NCBI RefSeq assembly: GCF_018282095.1
Contig: NZ_CP074126.1
Location: 62,001 to 126,000 of the forward strand
Direction of reading: 5' to 3'
DNA length: 64,000 nt
Source of the DNA: Pseudovibrio brasiliensis
GTDB taxonomy: Bacteria > Pseudomonadota > Alphaproteobacteria > Rhizobiales > Stappiaceae
The notes under the pieces were generated by a model. It was not told where the DNA came from, made no database searches, and saw only the letters and a list, made by a program, of their open reading frames with translations. Below are positions 16,138 to 25,873 of the stretch, in pieces (position 1 is the first letter of the stretch; the number at the start of each line of letters is the position of its first letter). A program made the position numbers and the translations under genes.

Positions 16138-16995
16138 CTACTTTATCCCCGCACGCATGAAGCTCTGCACAAATTGTCTTTGAAACAGCAGGAAAGCGAT
16201 GAGCAGCGGGCCAGAGGTCATCAGTGTCGCCGCATTGATCACGCTCCATTCCACACCACCATCCACTGCTGCAAAGATTGAGAGCCCAACAGTCACAGGC
16301 CGCGTCTCAACTGAGTTTGTGATGATCAGCGGCCACAGGAAATTGTTCCAGTGGTGGCTAACAGAAACAAGCCCGTAAGCAAGGTAGGTCGGGATTGCCA
16401 GCGGCACATATACCTTCCAGAGAACCAGTAGTGGACCAGCACCCTCCACTCGAGCGGCTTCATCTAGTTCCCGGGGAATGGTCTTAAACGTCTGCCGCAG
16501 AAGGAAGATCCCAAAGCCGGATGCCATATACGGCAGGCCAATCGCCACAATGGTGTCTATCAGGCCAAGGTTCCTGATCATCTTGTAGTTCTCGACGATC
16601 AAGATATCCGGCATCACCAGCAGCTGCAAAAGCACAAGTGTGAACAGGATGTTGGATCCTGGAAAGTCAAAGCGAGCAAAGGCATAGGCTGCCAATGTAC
16701 AGAGCACGAACTGGGCCATCAGAATGATCGTTACCAGCATGGTCGTGTTCAGGAAGTACTGAGCAAACGGTGCGGCTGACCACGCCTTGGTGAAGTTCTC
16801 CAGGGTAAGCGGAGCAAACAGCTCAAAGTTGGCCTCATAAGCTGCTGGGTGAAACGCCGTCCATATCGCGTACAGCAATGGCAAGGCCCACAGGATCGCG
16901 AGTGTCCAGGCGCCGAACGTGTTGAGTGCACGGTCAAAATCGAACTGGCGTGGAAGAGCAGCTTCAACTGTTTTGGAAAGAGATAAGTCACTCAT
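16138..16995 (-). CDS. Carbohydrate/glycerol-phosphate ABC transporter permease (UgpE-like)
   Basis: This 285-residue MalG/UgpE-family inner-membrane permease has six predicted membrane helices. The cytoplasmic EAA loop is visible as ELDEAARVEGAGPLLVLWKVYVPLA, with the conserved G-x9-x-P spacing. The ATG overlaps the stop of the upstream UgpA-like gene (ATGA), indicating translational coupling and a heterodimeric permease. It is the last gene of the regulator-ATPase-binding protein-permease-permease operon. Substrate assignment depends on the binding protein and is not fixed by this subunit. Confidence 0.9.
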   Translation of the reverse strand: MSDLSLSKTVEAALPRQFDFDRALNTFGAWTLAILWALPLLYAIWTAFHPAAYEANFELFAPLTLENFTKAWSAAPFAQYFLNTTMLVTIILMAQFVLCTLAAYAFARFDFPGSNILFTLVLLQLLVMPDILIVENYKMIRNLGLIDTIVAIGLPYMASGFGIFLLRQTFKTIPRELDEAARVEGAGPLLVLWKVYVPLAIPTYLAYGLVSVSHHWNNFLWPLIITNSVETRPVTVGLSIFAAVDGGVEWSVINAATLMTSGPLLIAFLLFQRQFVQSFMRAGIK

Positions 16996-17870
16996 CTGTA
17001 ATGCACCCGACGATCCATGAAGAAGAATTGGCCGATCGCGATGATCGAGAGAAGAGCCAGCATCACAACGGTCAGCGTGGCGGCGTAAGAGGTCTGCCAG
17101 TATTTGAAGGCCACCTCGTAAATATAAAAGAGCAGCAAAGACGAGGCGTTATCAGGTCCGCCGCCCGTCATGGTGAAGATGTGATCCACCAGTCTGAAGG
17201 AGTTAATTACAGCGTTGATAGATACAAACAAAGTTGTTGGCATGAGCAGCGGCCACGTGATCTTCCAGAAGAATGTCCAGCGACTTGCCCCTTCAATATC
17301 AGCGGCTTCTTTGTAGGAAGGAGGAATGGCCTGTAATGCTGCCAGATAGAAGATCATGAAGAACCCGGCTTCCTTCCAGATAGTCACCACCATCATGCAG
17401 ATCAGTACGGTGTCCTGTTGGCCTAGCCAAGAGTTTTCCGGAAGCCCAAAGACACCCATTCGGATCTGATCGATCAGGCCAAAGCCCGGTGTGTAGAAGA
17501 ACAGCCAGATGTTCGCCACTGCAATCAACGGCAACACCGTTGGTGCAAAGAATGACATGCGTACAAGGCTGCGCCCTTTAAGCTTGTCATTCACCCAGAT
17601 AGCCATAAGCAGGGAGATCCCGATTGAGGCGGGAATGGTTGCCATCGCATACCAAAGGTTATTGACCAGCACTTTCCAGAAGATTGGGTCCGCCATCAAC
17701 TCTTCATAGTTCCGCAATCCAACAAACTTGGCTGGCCTGCGCCCCCGCGGAGTGGAGAAGAAGCTATTGATGATGGTGGTGATGGCCGGGAAGTGGGTAA
17801 ACGCGAACAACATAACCATTGCTGGAGTGAGCAACAGCCACGCGTAAATCCACTGCATACGTCTGGTCAT
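16992..17870 (-). CDS. Carbohydrate/glycerol-phosphate ABC transporter permease (UgpA-like)
   Basis: The start chosen is MTRRMQWIY (17868-17870), preceded by AGAGG, giving 292 residues; the longer frame upstream has no ribosome site. It is a MalF/UgpA-type permease with about six membrane helices and an EAA loop reading SYKEAADIEGASRWTFFWKI. It pairs with the UgpE-like protein encoded immediately downstream with a 4-base overlap. Family knowledge: the two subunits form the channel of a CUT1-type importer energised by the shared ATPase. Confidence 0.9.
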   Translation of the reverse strand: MTRRMQWIYAWLLLTPAMVMLFAFTHFPAITTIINSFFSTPRGRRPAKFVGLRNYEELMADPIFWKVLVNNLWYAMATIPASIGISLLMAIWVNDKLKGRSLVRMSFFAPTVLPLIAVANIWLFFYTPGFGLIDQIRMGVFGLPENSWLGQQDTVLICMMVVTIWKEAGFFMIFYLAALQAIPPSYKEAADIEGASRWTFFWKITWPLLMPTTLFVSINAVINSFRLVDHIFTMTGGGPDNASSLLLFYIYEVAFKYWQTSYAATLTVVMLALLSIIAIGQFFFMDRRVHYR

Positions 17871-17951
17871 CTGGCAACCTCTTGGAAAATGCTGGAGCGA
17901 GGCACAAAAAAAACAGCTGCGCCTCGCTGGATCACGAGAAATCAAAAGAGC

Positions 17952-19241
17952 TTAGCGATATTCGGAAAGAATACGGTCTGCTTCAGCTTGTGCACCCTTC
18001 AGCGCTTCTTTCGGTGTTTTCTTGCCGGTGATTGCAGCATGCAGAGCGTCATTGAACACGCGGGTCACGCGCTGGTTCTGGTAGGTGGAAAGCTCAGCAA
18101 CCGCATGCTTCAGCTGCTCACGAGCAACCAGTGCAGGTGGGAAGTCAGCAGCGTAAGCCTTCATCTCATCGGTTTCCCAAGCAGCTGGAGACGGAGCAAC
18201 ATATCCGGTAGCCATTGACCACTTCGCAGCCTGCTTTGGAGCGGTGATCCACTTCACGAAGTCTACAGAGGCTTTCTTCTGCTCATCGCTGGAGTCTTTG
18301 AAGATGTAGAAGTTTCCGCCACCGGTAGGAGCGCCACGGCGCTTGTTTGCTGGCAGCATAGCAACGCCGAAGTCGAACGGAGCGTTGTTACGCACGTTGG
18401 TCAGGTTGCCAGTGGAGGTCCACATCATCGCGGTGTTGCCCTCGAAGAAGGCCTTCGGAGTTGCACCCCATTCAATGATACCTGGAGCCATCACACCATG
18501 CTTGGCGGAGAGATCGACAAGGTACTGAAGTGCCTCAACAACCTTCGGATCGTCGAAGTTAGTTTTGTTGCCGTCAGAGTTCGCCAGAATAACGTCGTTC
18601 TCGGTGGTCAGCCCCTGGAACAGCCAATATGGGAAGCCTGAGGACGGAATACGCACGCCCCACTGGGTCACGTTGCCGGATGCATCTTTCTTGACGAGTT
18701 TCTGACCCATGGAAACCATTTCTTCCCATGTTGCAGGCGCTTTTTCTGGATCCAGACCAGCAGCCTTGAATGCTTCCTTGTTCCAGTACAGAACTGGAGT
18801 TGAGCGCTGGAAAGGAATGCCGTAGGTCTTACCACCAGTCTGAGAGTTCTCCATGAAAGCAGGGTAGAAGCTGTTCAGCCATGTCTTATCTTCATCAGAG
18901 TTTGCCACGTCATCAAACGCGATAATCACGTCCTCATCAATCAGAGTGAACATGTCGACTGACAGGATCACAGAGAGCTGCGGAGGGTTGCCGCCGCGAG
19001 CCGCAGTCAGCGCTTTGGATACAGTGTCCTGATAGGAACCAGCATAAACCGCATCAATGTTCACATCAGGATTCGCAGCTGCGTACTCTGCAGTCAGCTC
19101 TTCAATGGTTTGAGCGGCTTTACCACCAACAGCTACAGGGAAATAAAATTGCAGATCAACCGCATGAGCGCTGATCGCAGTACCAAGGGATAGAGCAGCG
19201 GCAGAAGCTGCCAGACCTAAAGACTTGAAAATGGATTTCAT
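17952..19241 (-). CDS. Extracellular solute-binding protein (UgpB-like, CUT1 family)
   Basis: This 429-residue protein has a Sec signal (SLGLAASAAALSLGTAISAHA). The mature protein opens with VDLQFYFPVAVGGKAAQTIEEL and continues with KTYGIPFQRSTPVLYWNKEAF, LWLF-like and GATPKAFFEGNTAMMWTSTGNL blocks, characteristic of family 1 binding proteins. The FQRSTPVLYWNKEAF and FFEGNTAMMWTSTG elements resemble UgpB of glycerol-3-phosphate/glycerophosphodiester importers. A ribosome site (GAGG) precedes the ATG. The operon context with a DeoR-family regulator also fits glycerol-phosphate use, but sugar substrates cannot be excluded. Confidence 0.85.
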   Translation of the reverse strand: MKSIFKSLGLAASAAALSLGTAISAHAVDLQFYFPVAVGGKAAQTIEELTAEYAAANPDVNIDAVYAGSYQDTVSKALTAARGGNPPQLSVILSVDMFTLIDEDVIIAFDDVANSDEDKTWLNSFYPAFMENSQTGGKTYGIPFQRSTPVLYWNKEAFKAAGLDPEKAPATWEEMVSMGQKLVKKDASGNVTQWGVRIPSSGFPYWLFQGLTTENDVILANSDGNKTNFDDPKVVEALQYLVDLSAKHGVMAPGIIEWGATPKAFFEGNTAMMWTSTGNLTNVRNNAPFDFGVAMLPANKRRGAPTGGGNFYIFKDSSDEQKKASVDFVKWITAPKQAAKWSMATGYVAPSPAAWETDEMKAYAADFPPALVAREQLKHAVAELSTYQNQRVTRVFNDALHAAITGKKTPKEALKGAQAEADRILSEYR

Positions 19242-19302
19242 AGGTTTATATCCTCAAATTGCCCTAGTTTTTGGGGCACTCCAATGCGCTGATGCGCGTT
19301 TT

Positions 19303-20394
19303 TCAAGCCGGCTCGAATTGCACCTCGACCGGCTTGAATTCTTCCCGGCGCTTGCCGGTATCTCTCTGAAAACTTGCAGGAATTTCTTCATCCCAAGCCA
19401 GTCCAATATTCTGGCCCGGTTTCAACTTGGTGCTACCCTTCACACGAACTAGCAGCTTTTCACCGCCGACTGAGCAATTCGCCAGCGTATCTGCTCCCAT
19501 GTATTCAAGGCTCACAACCTGAGCCGGAATACCGTTTTCACCAGTTAATCTGATGTCCTCTGGCCGCAGACCCAGCAAGCAACCTTCTGGCGCTTCAGGC
19601 AGCAAGGATTGGGCAGTCTCTGGCGTCACCGCACGAACCTTATCCAGCTCAACGATGTTCATGGGCGGTGTCCCGATAAAGCGTGCTGTAAACACGCTGG
19701 CTGGCCGCTCATAAATCACCTTTGGTGTCGCAACCTGTTCAACTTCGCCCTTGTTCATCAGCACCACCTGATCTGCCATTGTGATGGCCTCGGTCTGGTC
19801 GTGGGTTACGTAAACCATTGTCAGACCAAGTTGCTGCTGCAGAGCGCGCAGTTCAACACGCATCTCCTGACGAAGCTTGGCGTCAAGGTTCGAAAGCGGC
19901 TCATCCATCAGGCAAACAGGCTTTTGTGAAACGATGGCACGCCCAAGAGCCACACGCTGCTGCTGCCCGCCCGACAATTGCGATGGTTTCCGGTCCAGTA
20001 ATTGAGAGATGCCGAGAAGGTCAGCCGCATTCTTCAACCGCTCATCCCGCTCCGCTCTGCCAACCTTGCGCACCTTCAGGCCAAACAGAATGTTCTCAGC
20101 AACAGAGATGTGCGGAAAAAGCGCGTAGTTCTGGAACACCATGGAAATGTCGCGCTGGGCGGGAGAGTGATAAGTCACATCTCTCCCGCCAATAATGATT
20201 TGCCCGGAAGTCGCCTCTTCCAACCCGGCAATTAAGCGCAACGTCGTGGACTTGCCGCATCCACTGGGCCCCAAAAGAACCGTAAAGCTTCCACCTTCCA
20301 CCGACAGGTTTACGTTGTTGACTGCCGTTGTATCGCCCCATGACTTGGTCAGGTTCGTAAGTTCAAGGCGAGCTGGATGGTGCAGGCTGCTCAT
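19303..20394 (-). CDS. ugpC: CUT1-type ABC transporter ATPase (UgpC/MsmK-like)
   Basis: This 363-residue ATPase has Walker A GPSGCGKST near residues 42-50, Q-loop MVFQNYALFPH, signature LSGGQQQR near 140, Walker B CLMDEPLSNLDAKL near 160-173 and the switch histidine in VYVTHDQTEA. The C-terminal OB/TOBE domain contains GLRPEDIRL. It energises the UgpA/E-like permeases encoded downstream. The ATG overlaps the stop of the DeoR regulator by four bases, so regulator and transporter are one operon. The symbol reflects family resemblance; ATPases of this class are often shared among several sugar importers. Confidence 0.88.
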   Translation of the reverse strand: MSSLHHPARLELTNLTKSWGDTTAVNNVNLSVEGGSFTVLLGPSGCGKSTTLRLIAGLEEATSGQIIIGGRDVTYHSPAQRDISMVFQNYALFPHISVAENILFGLKVRKVGRAERDERLKNAADLLGISQLLDRKPSQLSGGQQQRVALGRAIVSQKPVCLMDEPLSNLDAKLRQEMRVELRALQQQLGLTMVYVTHDQTEAITMADQVVLMNKGEVEQVATPKVIYERPASVFTARFIGTPPMNIVELDKVRAVTPETAQSLLPEAPEGCLLGLRPEDIRLTGENGIPAQVVSLEYMGADTLANCSVGGEKLLVRVKGSTKLKPGQNIGLAWDEEIPASFQRDTGKRREEFKPVEVQFEPA

Positions 20395-21173
20395 AGAGGT
20401 GGCTCCTGTTTGCAGATAACGAGTTCTGCAGATGACTTCTCAATTATTGAAAGGATTGAAGCAGGCGGCGTCTCTTCACAGAAGATCCGGGTAACATCAC
20501 TCAGGAAACCCGCACGCACATGCGCGAGGCGGCCAAACTTGGAATGGTCTAGAACGAGGAACGACTGGCGACAGTTTGCCAAGATAGCCTGACGTGCTGC
20601 TGCTTCATCCTCGTTGAAGTCCAGAAGCGTCCCGTCACTATCTACGCCAGCAACACCAAAGATGCCGATGTCGAACTTGTAGCTCCTGAAAAAGCCTTCT
20701 GCACTGGAACCAAGAACGTCCAGATCCCCATGCCGCAACCGTCCGCCGGCAATCGTCACCTCACTGGAGGTGTTCCGAAGAGCCGCAATGGCAACGTTCA
20801 TGTTGTTGGTGAAGACCTTCAGCCCTTCATGGGTCTCCAGAGCTTCAGCAACAATCTCTGGGGTCGTGCCGATGGAGAATGCAAGCGTTGCGCCGTCACC
20901 AATGTACTCAGCAACGGAATGCGCGATTGCATTCTTGGCTTCCAGATTGAGGATTTTCCTGGCTTTGTAGGTGATGTTGCCCCGATTGGCAGGAACTTCC
21001 ACACCGCCATGCACACGCCTCAAAAGCCCCAGTTCACTCAGACGGTTGATATCCCGGCGGATCGTCTGGGTGGTGACAGCAAACTGGTCGGACAGCGAGT
21101 CTACGCTCGCGAAACCGTTGGATCGCACGAGAGAAATGATCGCTGATTGTCTGATAGTGAGCGTTGTTTCCAT
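20391..21173 (-). CDS. DeoR/GlpR-family transcriptional regulator
   Basis: The ATG at 21171-21173 (METTLTIRQ) gives 260 residues; longer versions rely on a TTG. The N-terminal winged helix reads VDSLSDQFAVTTQTIRRDINRLSELGLLRRVHGG, the classic DeoR signature. The sugar-phosphate-sensing domain has IGTTPEIVAEAL, VFTNN, TIAGGRLR and VLDHSKFGR. Family members repress sugar or glycerol-phosphate catabolic operons and release DNA on binding a phosphorylated metabolite. It is the first gene of the transporter operon and lies just downstream of a 31-base inverted repeat at 21206, which is probably its own operator, so autoregulation is likely. Confidence 0.88.
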   Translation of the reverse strand: METTLTIRQSAIISLVRSNGFASVDSLSDQFAVTTQTIRRDINRLSELGLLRRVHGGVEVPANRGNITYKARKILNLEAKNAIAHSVAEYIGDGATLAFSIGTTPEIVAEALETHEGLKVFTNNMNVAIAALRNTSSEVTIAGGRLRHGDLDVLGSSAEGFFRSYKFDIGIFGVAGVDSDGTLLDFNEDEAAARQAILANCRQSFLVLDHSKFGRLAHVRAGFLSDVTRIFCEETPPASILSIIEKSSAELVICKQEPPL

Positions 21174-21203
21174 CACAAAGTCTGCATCAATCCGCAAATA
21201 TGC

Positions 21204-21238
21204 TGTTCATATGAACATCTACTATGTTCATATGAAAC
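21204..21238. promoter_or_regulatory. Probable double operator of the DeoR-family regulator
   Basis: Two nearly identical palindromes, TGTTCATATGAACA (21204-21217) and TGTTCATATGAAAC (21225-21238), have centres 21 bases apart, two helical turns. Together they also form a 13-base inverted repeat with a 5-base spacer (21206-21236). They lie about 30-65 bases upstream of the regulator's ATG, a position for autorepression. Confidence 0.75.
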
Positions 21239-21311
21239 TTATGTGATATCTCAGACTAATAAAAGTGAAGCTTATTTGGGCTGGTTTTCTAGGTACTTAT
21301 ACCGACTCACT

Positions 21312-21347
21312 TAAATAAAAAGCGCGCTCTGATGGCAGAACGCGCTC
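21312..21347 (-). terminator. Rho-independent terminator of the GntR regulator gene
   Basis: On the minus strand AGCGCGTTCTG pairs with CAGAGCGCGCT around a CCAT loop (11 pairs, one G-T), followed by TTTTTATTT. It lies just after the GntR-family gene stop. Confidence 0.9.
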
Positions 21348-21372
21348 CAAATCACCAAAAATTTTGGTTGGA

Positions 21373-22017
21373 TCAGGTCAGCTGAGTGAAGAACTTCAAG
21401 CGAGCCTTATGCGCCTCCGCAATGTGGTGGCGGGCAGCTTTATCAGCGCGGTCACAGTCACGCTTGGAAATTGCATCTACGATCTCAGCATGCTCTTCAA
21501 TTGCCAAACGCCGACGATCATCATCCGTCAGGGTTGTGCCTGCCAGCAGCAGCAGGGACAAACGCATATGATCGATCTGCTCAACCAGATAGCGGTTGTG
21601 AGAGGCGAGGTAGAAACGACGATGGAACTCACGGTTGGTCTTGATTAGACGCTCAGCATCCGCAAGGTTCTGCATATCAGACTCAACCATCTCCTGCAGA
21701 ATCTCGATCTCAGCCGTCGAAGCATGCTGCGCAGCCAGGCGGCCAGCAGTCCCTTCCAACACTTCACGCAGATAGTAAAGTTCGCTGATCTGGTTATGGT
21801 CCAGACTAGGAATAACCATGCCGCGGTTTGGCTCGTGAACAGCAAGCCCCTGCGCCTCAAGGCGCTTCAGGCCCTCGCGAATTGGGGTACGGCTTACGCC
21901 AAATTTCTCTGCCAGTTCAGCTTCCCGCAGGCGACTGCCGGGTTTCAGTTCACGGCTCTCAATCGCTTTAATGAGACGGCGGTAAATCTCAGCTCCGTTG
22001 GGTGAATTGGCAGTCAC
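21373..22017 (-). CDS. GntR-family (FadR/FCD-type) transcriptional regulator
   Basis: This 214-residue protein starts at GTG. The N-terminal winged helix (EIYRRLIKAIESRELKPG, LREAELAEKFGVSRTPIREGL, RLEAQGLAVHEPNRGMVIP) is the standard GntR module. The C-terminal helical FCD domain has LYYLREVLEGTAGRLAA, NREFHRRFYLASHN and a metal/ligand-binding EEHAEIVDAI...AARHHIAEA set of histidines. Regulators of this kind control organic-acid or sugar-acid catabolism. The gene lies immediately downstream of gnd on the same strand, so it may regulate or accompany pentose-phosphate or gluconate metabolism; this is inference from proximity. Confidence 0.88.
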   Translation of the reverse strand: MTANSPNGAEIYRRLIKAIESRELKPGSRLREAELAEKFGVSRTPIREGLKRLEAQGLAVHEPNRGMVIPSLDHNQISELYYLREVLEGTAGRLAAQHASTAEIEILQEMVESDMQNLADAERLIKTNREFHRRFYLASHNRYLVEQIDHMRLSLLLLAGTTLTDDDRRRLAIEEHAEIVDAISKRDCDRADKAARHHIAEAHKARLKFFTQLT

Positions 22018-22145
22018 GTCTAGTTCCCGGGATTAGTAAAGGCTCGGTTTGTAGCAACTACATGCCAGCCTTTTAAAGGACGGGCAGGGCCACACATGCG
22101 GTCCTGCCAGTTTCTGCGATAAATTTCAATCAGGCATAGCACAGC

Positions 22146-22176
22146 CTAGTTAATAACTAGCATGCCTAAGTTGTTT
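22146..22176. repeat. Two adjacent palindromes between gnd and the GntR regulator
   Basis: CTAGTTAATAACTAG (22146-22160) is a perfect 7+1+7 palindrome, followed by CCTAAGTTGTTTAGG, an imperfect one. They lie after the gnd stop and about 130-160 bases upstream of the regulator's start, and could be operators or a weak hairpin pair. Confidence 0.4.
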
Positions 22177-22181
22177 AGGGC

Positions 22182-23609
22182 TTACGCACCACCTGCAGGC
22201 CATGGGCCGTGGAAGCCGGAGCCTTCTTTGTCCGTACGCTCAAAACCATGCTGACCGAAGAAGTCGCGCTGACCCTGAATAACATAGGCAGCAGTGCGCT
22301 TCTGGCGGATCATATCGAAGGAAGCAAGTGCTGCTGAAAGAGCAGGTGTTGGGACACCGTTTGTGACGCACAGGCTCAGAACATCGCGCAGACCTGGAAC
22401 TGCATCTTTCATGCGTTCGATAATTGCAGGGGCCAGATACAGTGACTTCAGTTCAGGATTCTCATCGTAAGCTTGTGCAATCTCATCCAGGAACCGAGAA
22501 CGGATAATGCAGCCCTGACGCCAGATGCGAGCGATATCGCCCATCGGCAGATCCCAGCCGTTTTCCTTGCCGCCTGCAGCGAGTACAGCAAAGCCTTCTG
22601 CGTAAGCAGAAATCTTACCAGCAATCAGAGCACGCTCACATGCAGCAATGCCTTCCTGCTTTTCTTCCCAAGTCAGAATTGCATCCGACTGCGGGTAGAT
22701 CTCAGCAATTTCTTGGCGTAGTTCGCGTGTAGAAGAAAGGCAACGAGCAGCAACAGCTGCATCAATACCGGTTGCAGGAACACCCAACATGTGCGCTTCA
22801 ACAGCAGACCAGCGACCAGTGCCTTTCTGACCTGCTGTATCAAGAATAACGTCAAGGATTGGCTTGCCGCTCTCTTCGTCAACCACACCCATCACGTTCG
22901 CGGTGATTTCAATGAGGTAAGACGCCAAAGGGCCTTCGTTCCACTTGGAGAAGATCTCTGCCTGTTCCTGAATGCTCAGGCCTAGGGTAGAGGTCATCAC
23001 TTCATGCACTTCAGCGATCATCTGCATGTCGGCATACTCGATGCCGTTGTGCAGTGTCTTCACAAAGTGACCAGCCCCTTCAGGACCCATCAGAGCAACG
23101 CAAGGCTCATCATTGTGCTTCGCTGAGATTGCTTTTAGGATAGGTTCGATACGTGCATATGCGGTTTCGGAAGCGCCAACCATAATGGATGGACCAAAGC
23201 GAGCGCCTTCTGCACCACCGGAAACGCCCATGCCAACAAAGGTGAATGGCGTATCAGCCAGTTCTTTGTAGCGGCGGTTACTGTCGTGGAAGTCGCTGTT
23301 ACCTGCGTCGATCAGGATATCACCGTCTTTCAGGTGGTCTTTCAGAACAGAAATCTGCTGATCAACAGGTGCGCCTGCTGGTACCATCAGAATGATAGGA
23401 CGAGGGGCTTTGATGTTCGCTACCAGCTCTTCAGTGCTGTAGCATGGAATGAACATGTCCTTGAGGTGACCAGCCTTCTCCATGAAAGCCTGGGTTCCCT
23501 CTGCAGTACGGTTGAATACCGCTACTTTATAGCCATTGTCTGCGATATTAAGAGCCAGATTGGCTCCCATGACGCCTAGTCCAACAAGGCCGATATCCGC
23601 CTGTGTCAT
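22182..23609 (-). CDS. gnd: 6-phosphogluconate dehydrogenase, decarboxylating
   Basis: This 475-residue enzyme converts 6-phosphogluconate and NADP+ to ribulose-5-phosphate, CO2 and NADPH in the oxidative pentose phosphate pathway. The Rossmann motif GLGVMGANLALNIADNG is at the N-terminus, with the family signature GMGVSGGAEGARFGPSIM and the catalytic lysine in GHFVKTLHNGIEYADMQ. The C-terminal tail (RDFFGQHGFERTD) closes the partner's active site, as in long-form Gnd. Length matches the long E. coli-like class. The start used is the ATG at 23607-23609; the frame extends one codon to a TTG. Confidence 0.96.
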   Translation of the reverse strand: MTQADIGLVGLGVMGANLALNIADNGYKVAVFNRTAEGTQAFMEKAGHLKDMFIPCYSTEELVANIKAPRPIILMVPAGAPVDQQISVLKDHLKDGDILIDAGNSDFHDSNRRYKELADTPFTFVGMGVSGGAEGARFGPSIMVGASETAYARIEPILKAISAKHNDEPCVALMGPEGAGHFVKTLHNGIEYADMQMIAEVHEVMTSTLGLSIQEQAEIFSKWNEGPLASYLIEITANVMGVVDEESGKPILDVILDTAGQKGTGRWSAVEAHMLGVPATGIDAAVAARCLSSTRELRQEIAEIYPQSDAILTWEEKQEGIAACERALIAGKISAYAEGFAVLAAGGKENGWDLPMGDIARIWRQGCIIRSRFLDEIAQAYDENPELKSLYLAPAIIERMKDAVPGLRDVLSLCVTNGVPTPALSAALASFDMIRQKRTAAYVIQGQRDFFGQHGFERTDKEGSGFHGPWPAGGA

Positions 23610-23810
23610 CAATACTCTCCGCGCTGCAAGTGGTGCACAGACACGCGCAAAAAACCTAATCCAATAGCTAACTTGGCGATTGTATGCGCTTGTGCATCAG
23701 AAACTAGGTCTGTGGCATAGGTGAAAAACAGGTTTTTGCCAAGGTGGGAATAAGAAAATTCCGCAAAAGCCTAATAAAACTGCCGAAATTAAGCTTTTGC
23801 GAGACTGTCA

Positions 23811-24770
<960 letters not shown>

Positions 24771-24862
24771 TCATCACTCGCTTCTTAAATATTATGCTTG
24801 TGTCCTAGACAGTTGCTCAAGGGAATGCAATTCCCTCAAGCGTGACATATCAGCTCGCTTAA

Positions 24863-25765
24863 TTATTTCTGGCACTTAGGGCAGAAGAAGGTTGAGCGCC
24901 CGTTCTGAACCTTGCGTTCAATAACGCCAGAACACTTCGGCGTTTGGCAGGCTTCTCCTTCACGATCGTAGACTGAAAAGTTGTGCTGGAAGTATCCGAG
25001 AGACCCATCCGCCTGCCGGTGATCCTTCAGGGAAGAACCTCCGGACTCAATCGCCTCCTGCAGCACTTCCCGAATGTGATTGGAAAGCTCATCTGCCTTC
25101 TTGAGCGGCTTGCCGGACTTACCTGCAAGTGTGGATGCGCTGTTGAATGGACTTAACCCCGTTCTCCAGAGTGCTTCACACACATAAATGTTACCCAACC
25201 CTGCGATGAACTTCTGATTGAGCAAAGCAGCCTTAAGTGACGTTTTCCGGTTCTCAAACAGCTTGGCGAGATAAGCTCCGTCCAGCTCATTGCCGAGCGG
25301 CTCAATTCCCATGTCGACAAACATAGGATGCGTCGCCAACTCACTGCGTGGAATGAGAACCATGAACCCAAAGCGCCGCGGATCGTTGTAAATGATTTTC
25401 ACAATCGTCTCGCGGTCAGCGGGGCGAACATGAAAGATCACATGATCATGCTGCGGGTGCTTCCCTTTTGCATGATACATTTCAACGGTTTGCGTTGGTT
25501 CTGCGTCTTCAGTCTCGATCCATCGGAAAGAGCCGGACATGCCAAGATGCATCACCAGAACATCGCCGCTATCCAGGTCAAGCAGCAGGTATTTGGCACG
25601 GCGACTGAAGGAAACGACCTGCCGATTTTCCAGTCGCTCGATGAAATCATCGCCGAATGGGAAGCGAAGATCAGGTCGGCGTTGTTCAACTCTGCAAATT
25701 GTTGCATTGTCAAAAAAAGGAGCTAGTCCGCGGCGGACTGTTTCAACCTCCGGTAATTCAGGCAT
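24863..25765 (-). CDS. mutM: Formamidopyrimidine-DNA glycosylase (Fpg)
   Basis: The start MPELPEVETVRRGL leaves proline 2 as the catalytic nucleophile after Met removal; longer frames upstream are not used by the family. The protein has 300 residues. Glu3, the conserved lysine in RRAKYLLLDL and the helix-two-turn-helix region (LNQKFIAGLGNIYVCEALW) are present. The C-terminal zinc finger is seen as ACQTPKC...FFCPKCQK, with four cysteines. It removes oxidised purines such as 8-oxoguanine and nicks the strand. It is divergent from ubiE, a common alphaproteobacterial arrangement. Confidence 0.96.
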   Translation of the reverse strand: MPELPEVETVRRGLAPFFDNATICRVEQRRPDLRFPFGDDFIERLENRQVVSFSRRAKYLLLDLDSGDVLVMHLGMSGSFRWIETEDAEPTQTVEMYHAKGKHPQHDHVIFHVRPADRETIVKIIYNDPRRFGFMVLIPRSELATHPMFVDMGIEPLGNELDGAYLAKLFENRKTSLKAALLNQKFIAGLGNIYVCEALWRTGLSPFNSASTLAGKSGKPLKKADELSNHIREVLQEAIESGGSSLKDHRQADGSLGYFQHNFSVYDREGEACQTPKCSGVIERKVQNGRSTFFCPKCQK

Positions 25766-25873
25766 AAGATATCCGTTGGTACAGTGGTTTGCTGCTGGGC
25801 AAAGATTGCGTTCTAGAATAGCGCTTTGTAACAAGCTGTACTATGTTCGCCCGCGAAATGGAGTGATTTGATT

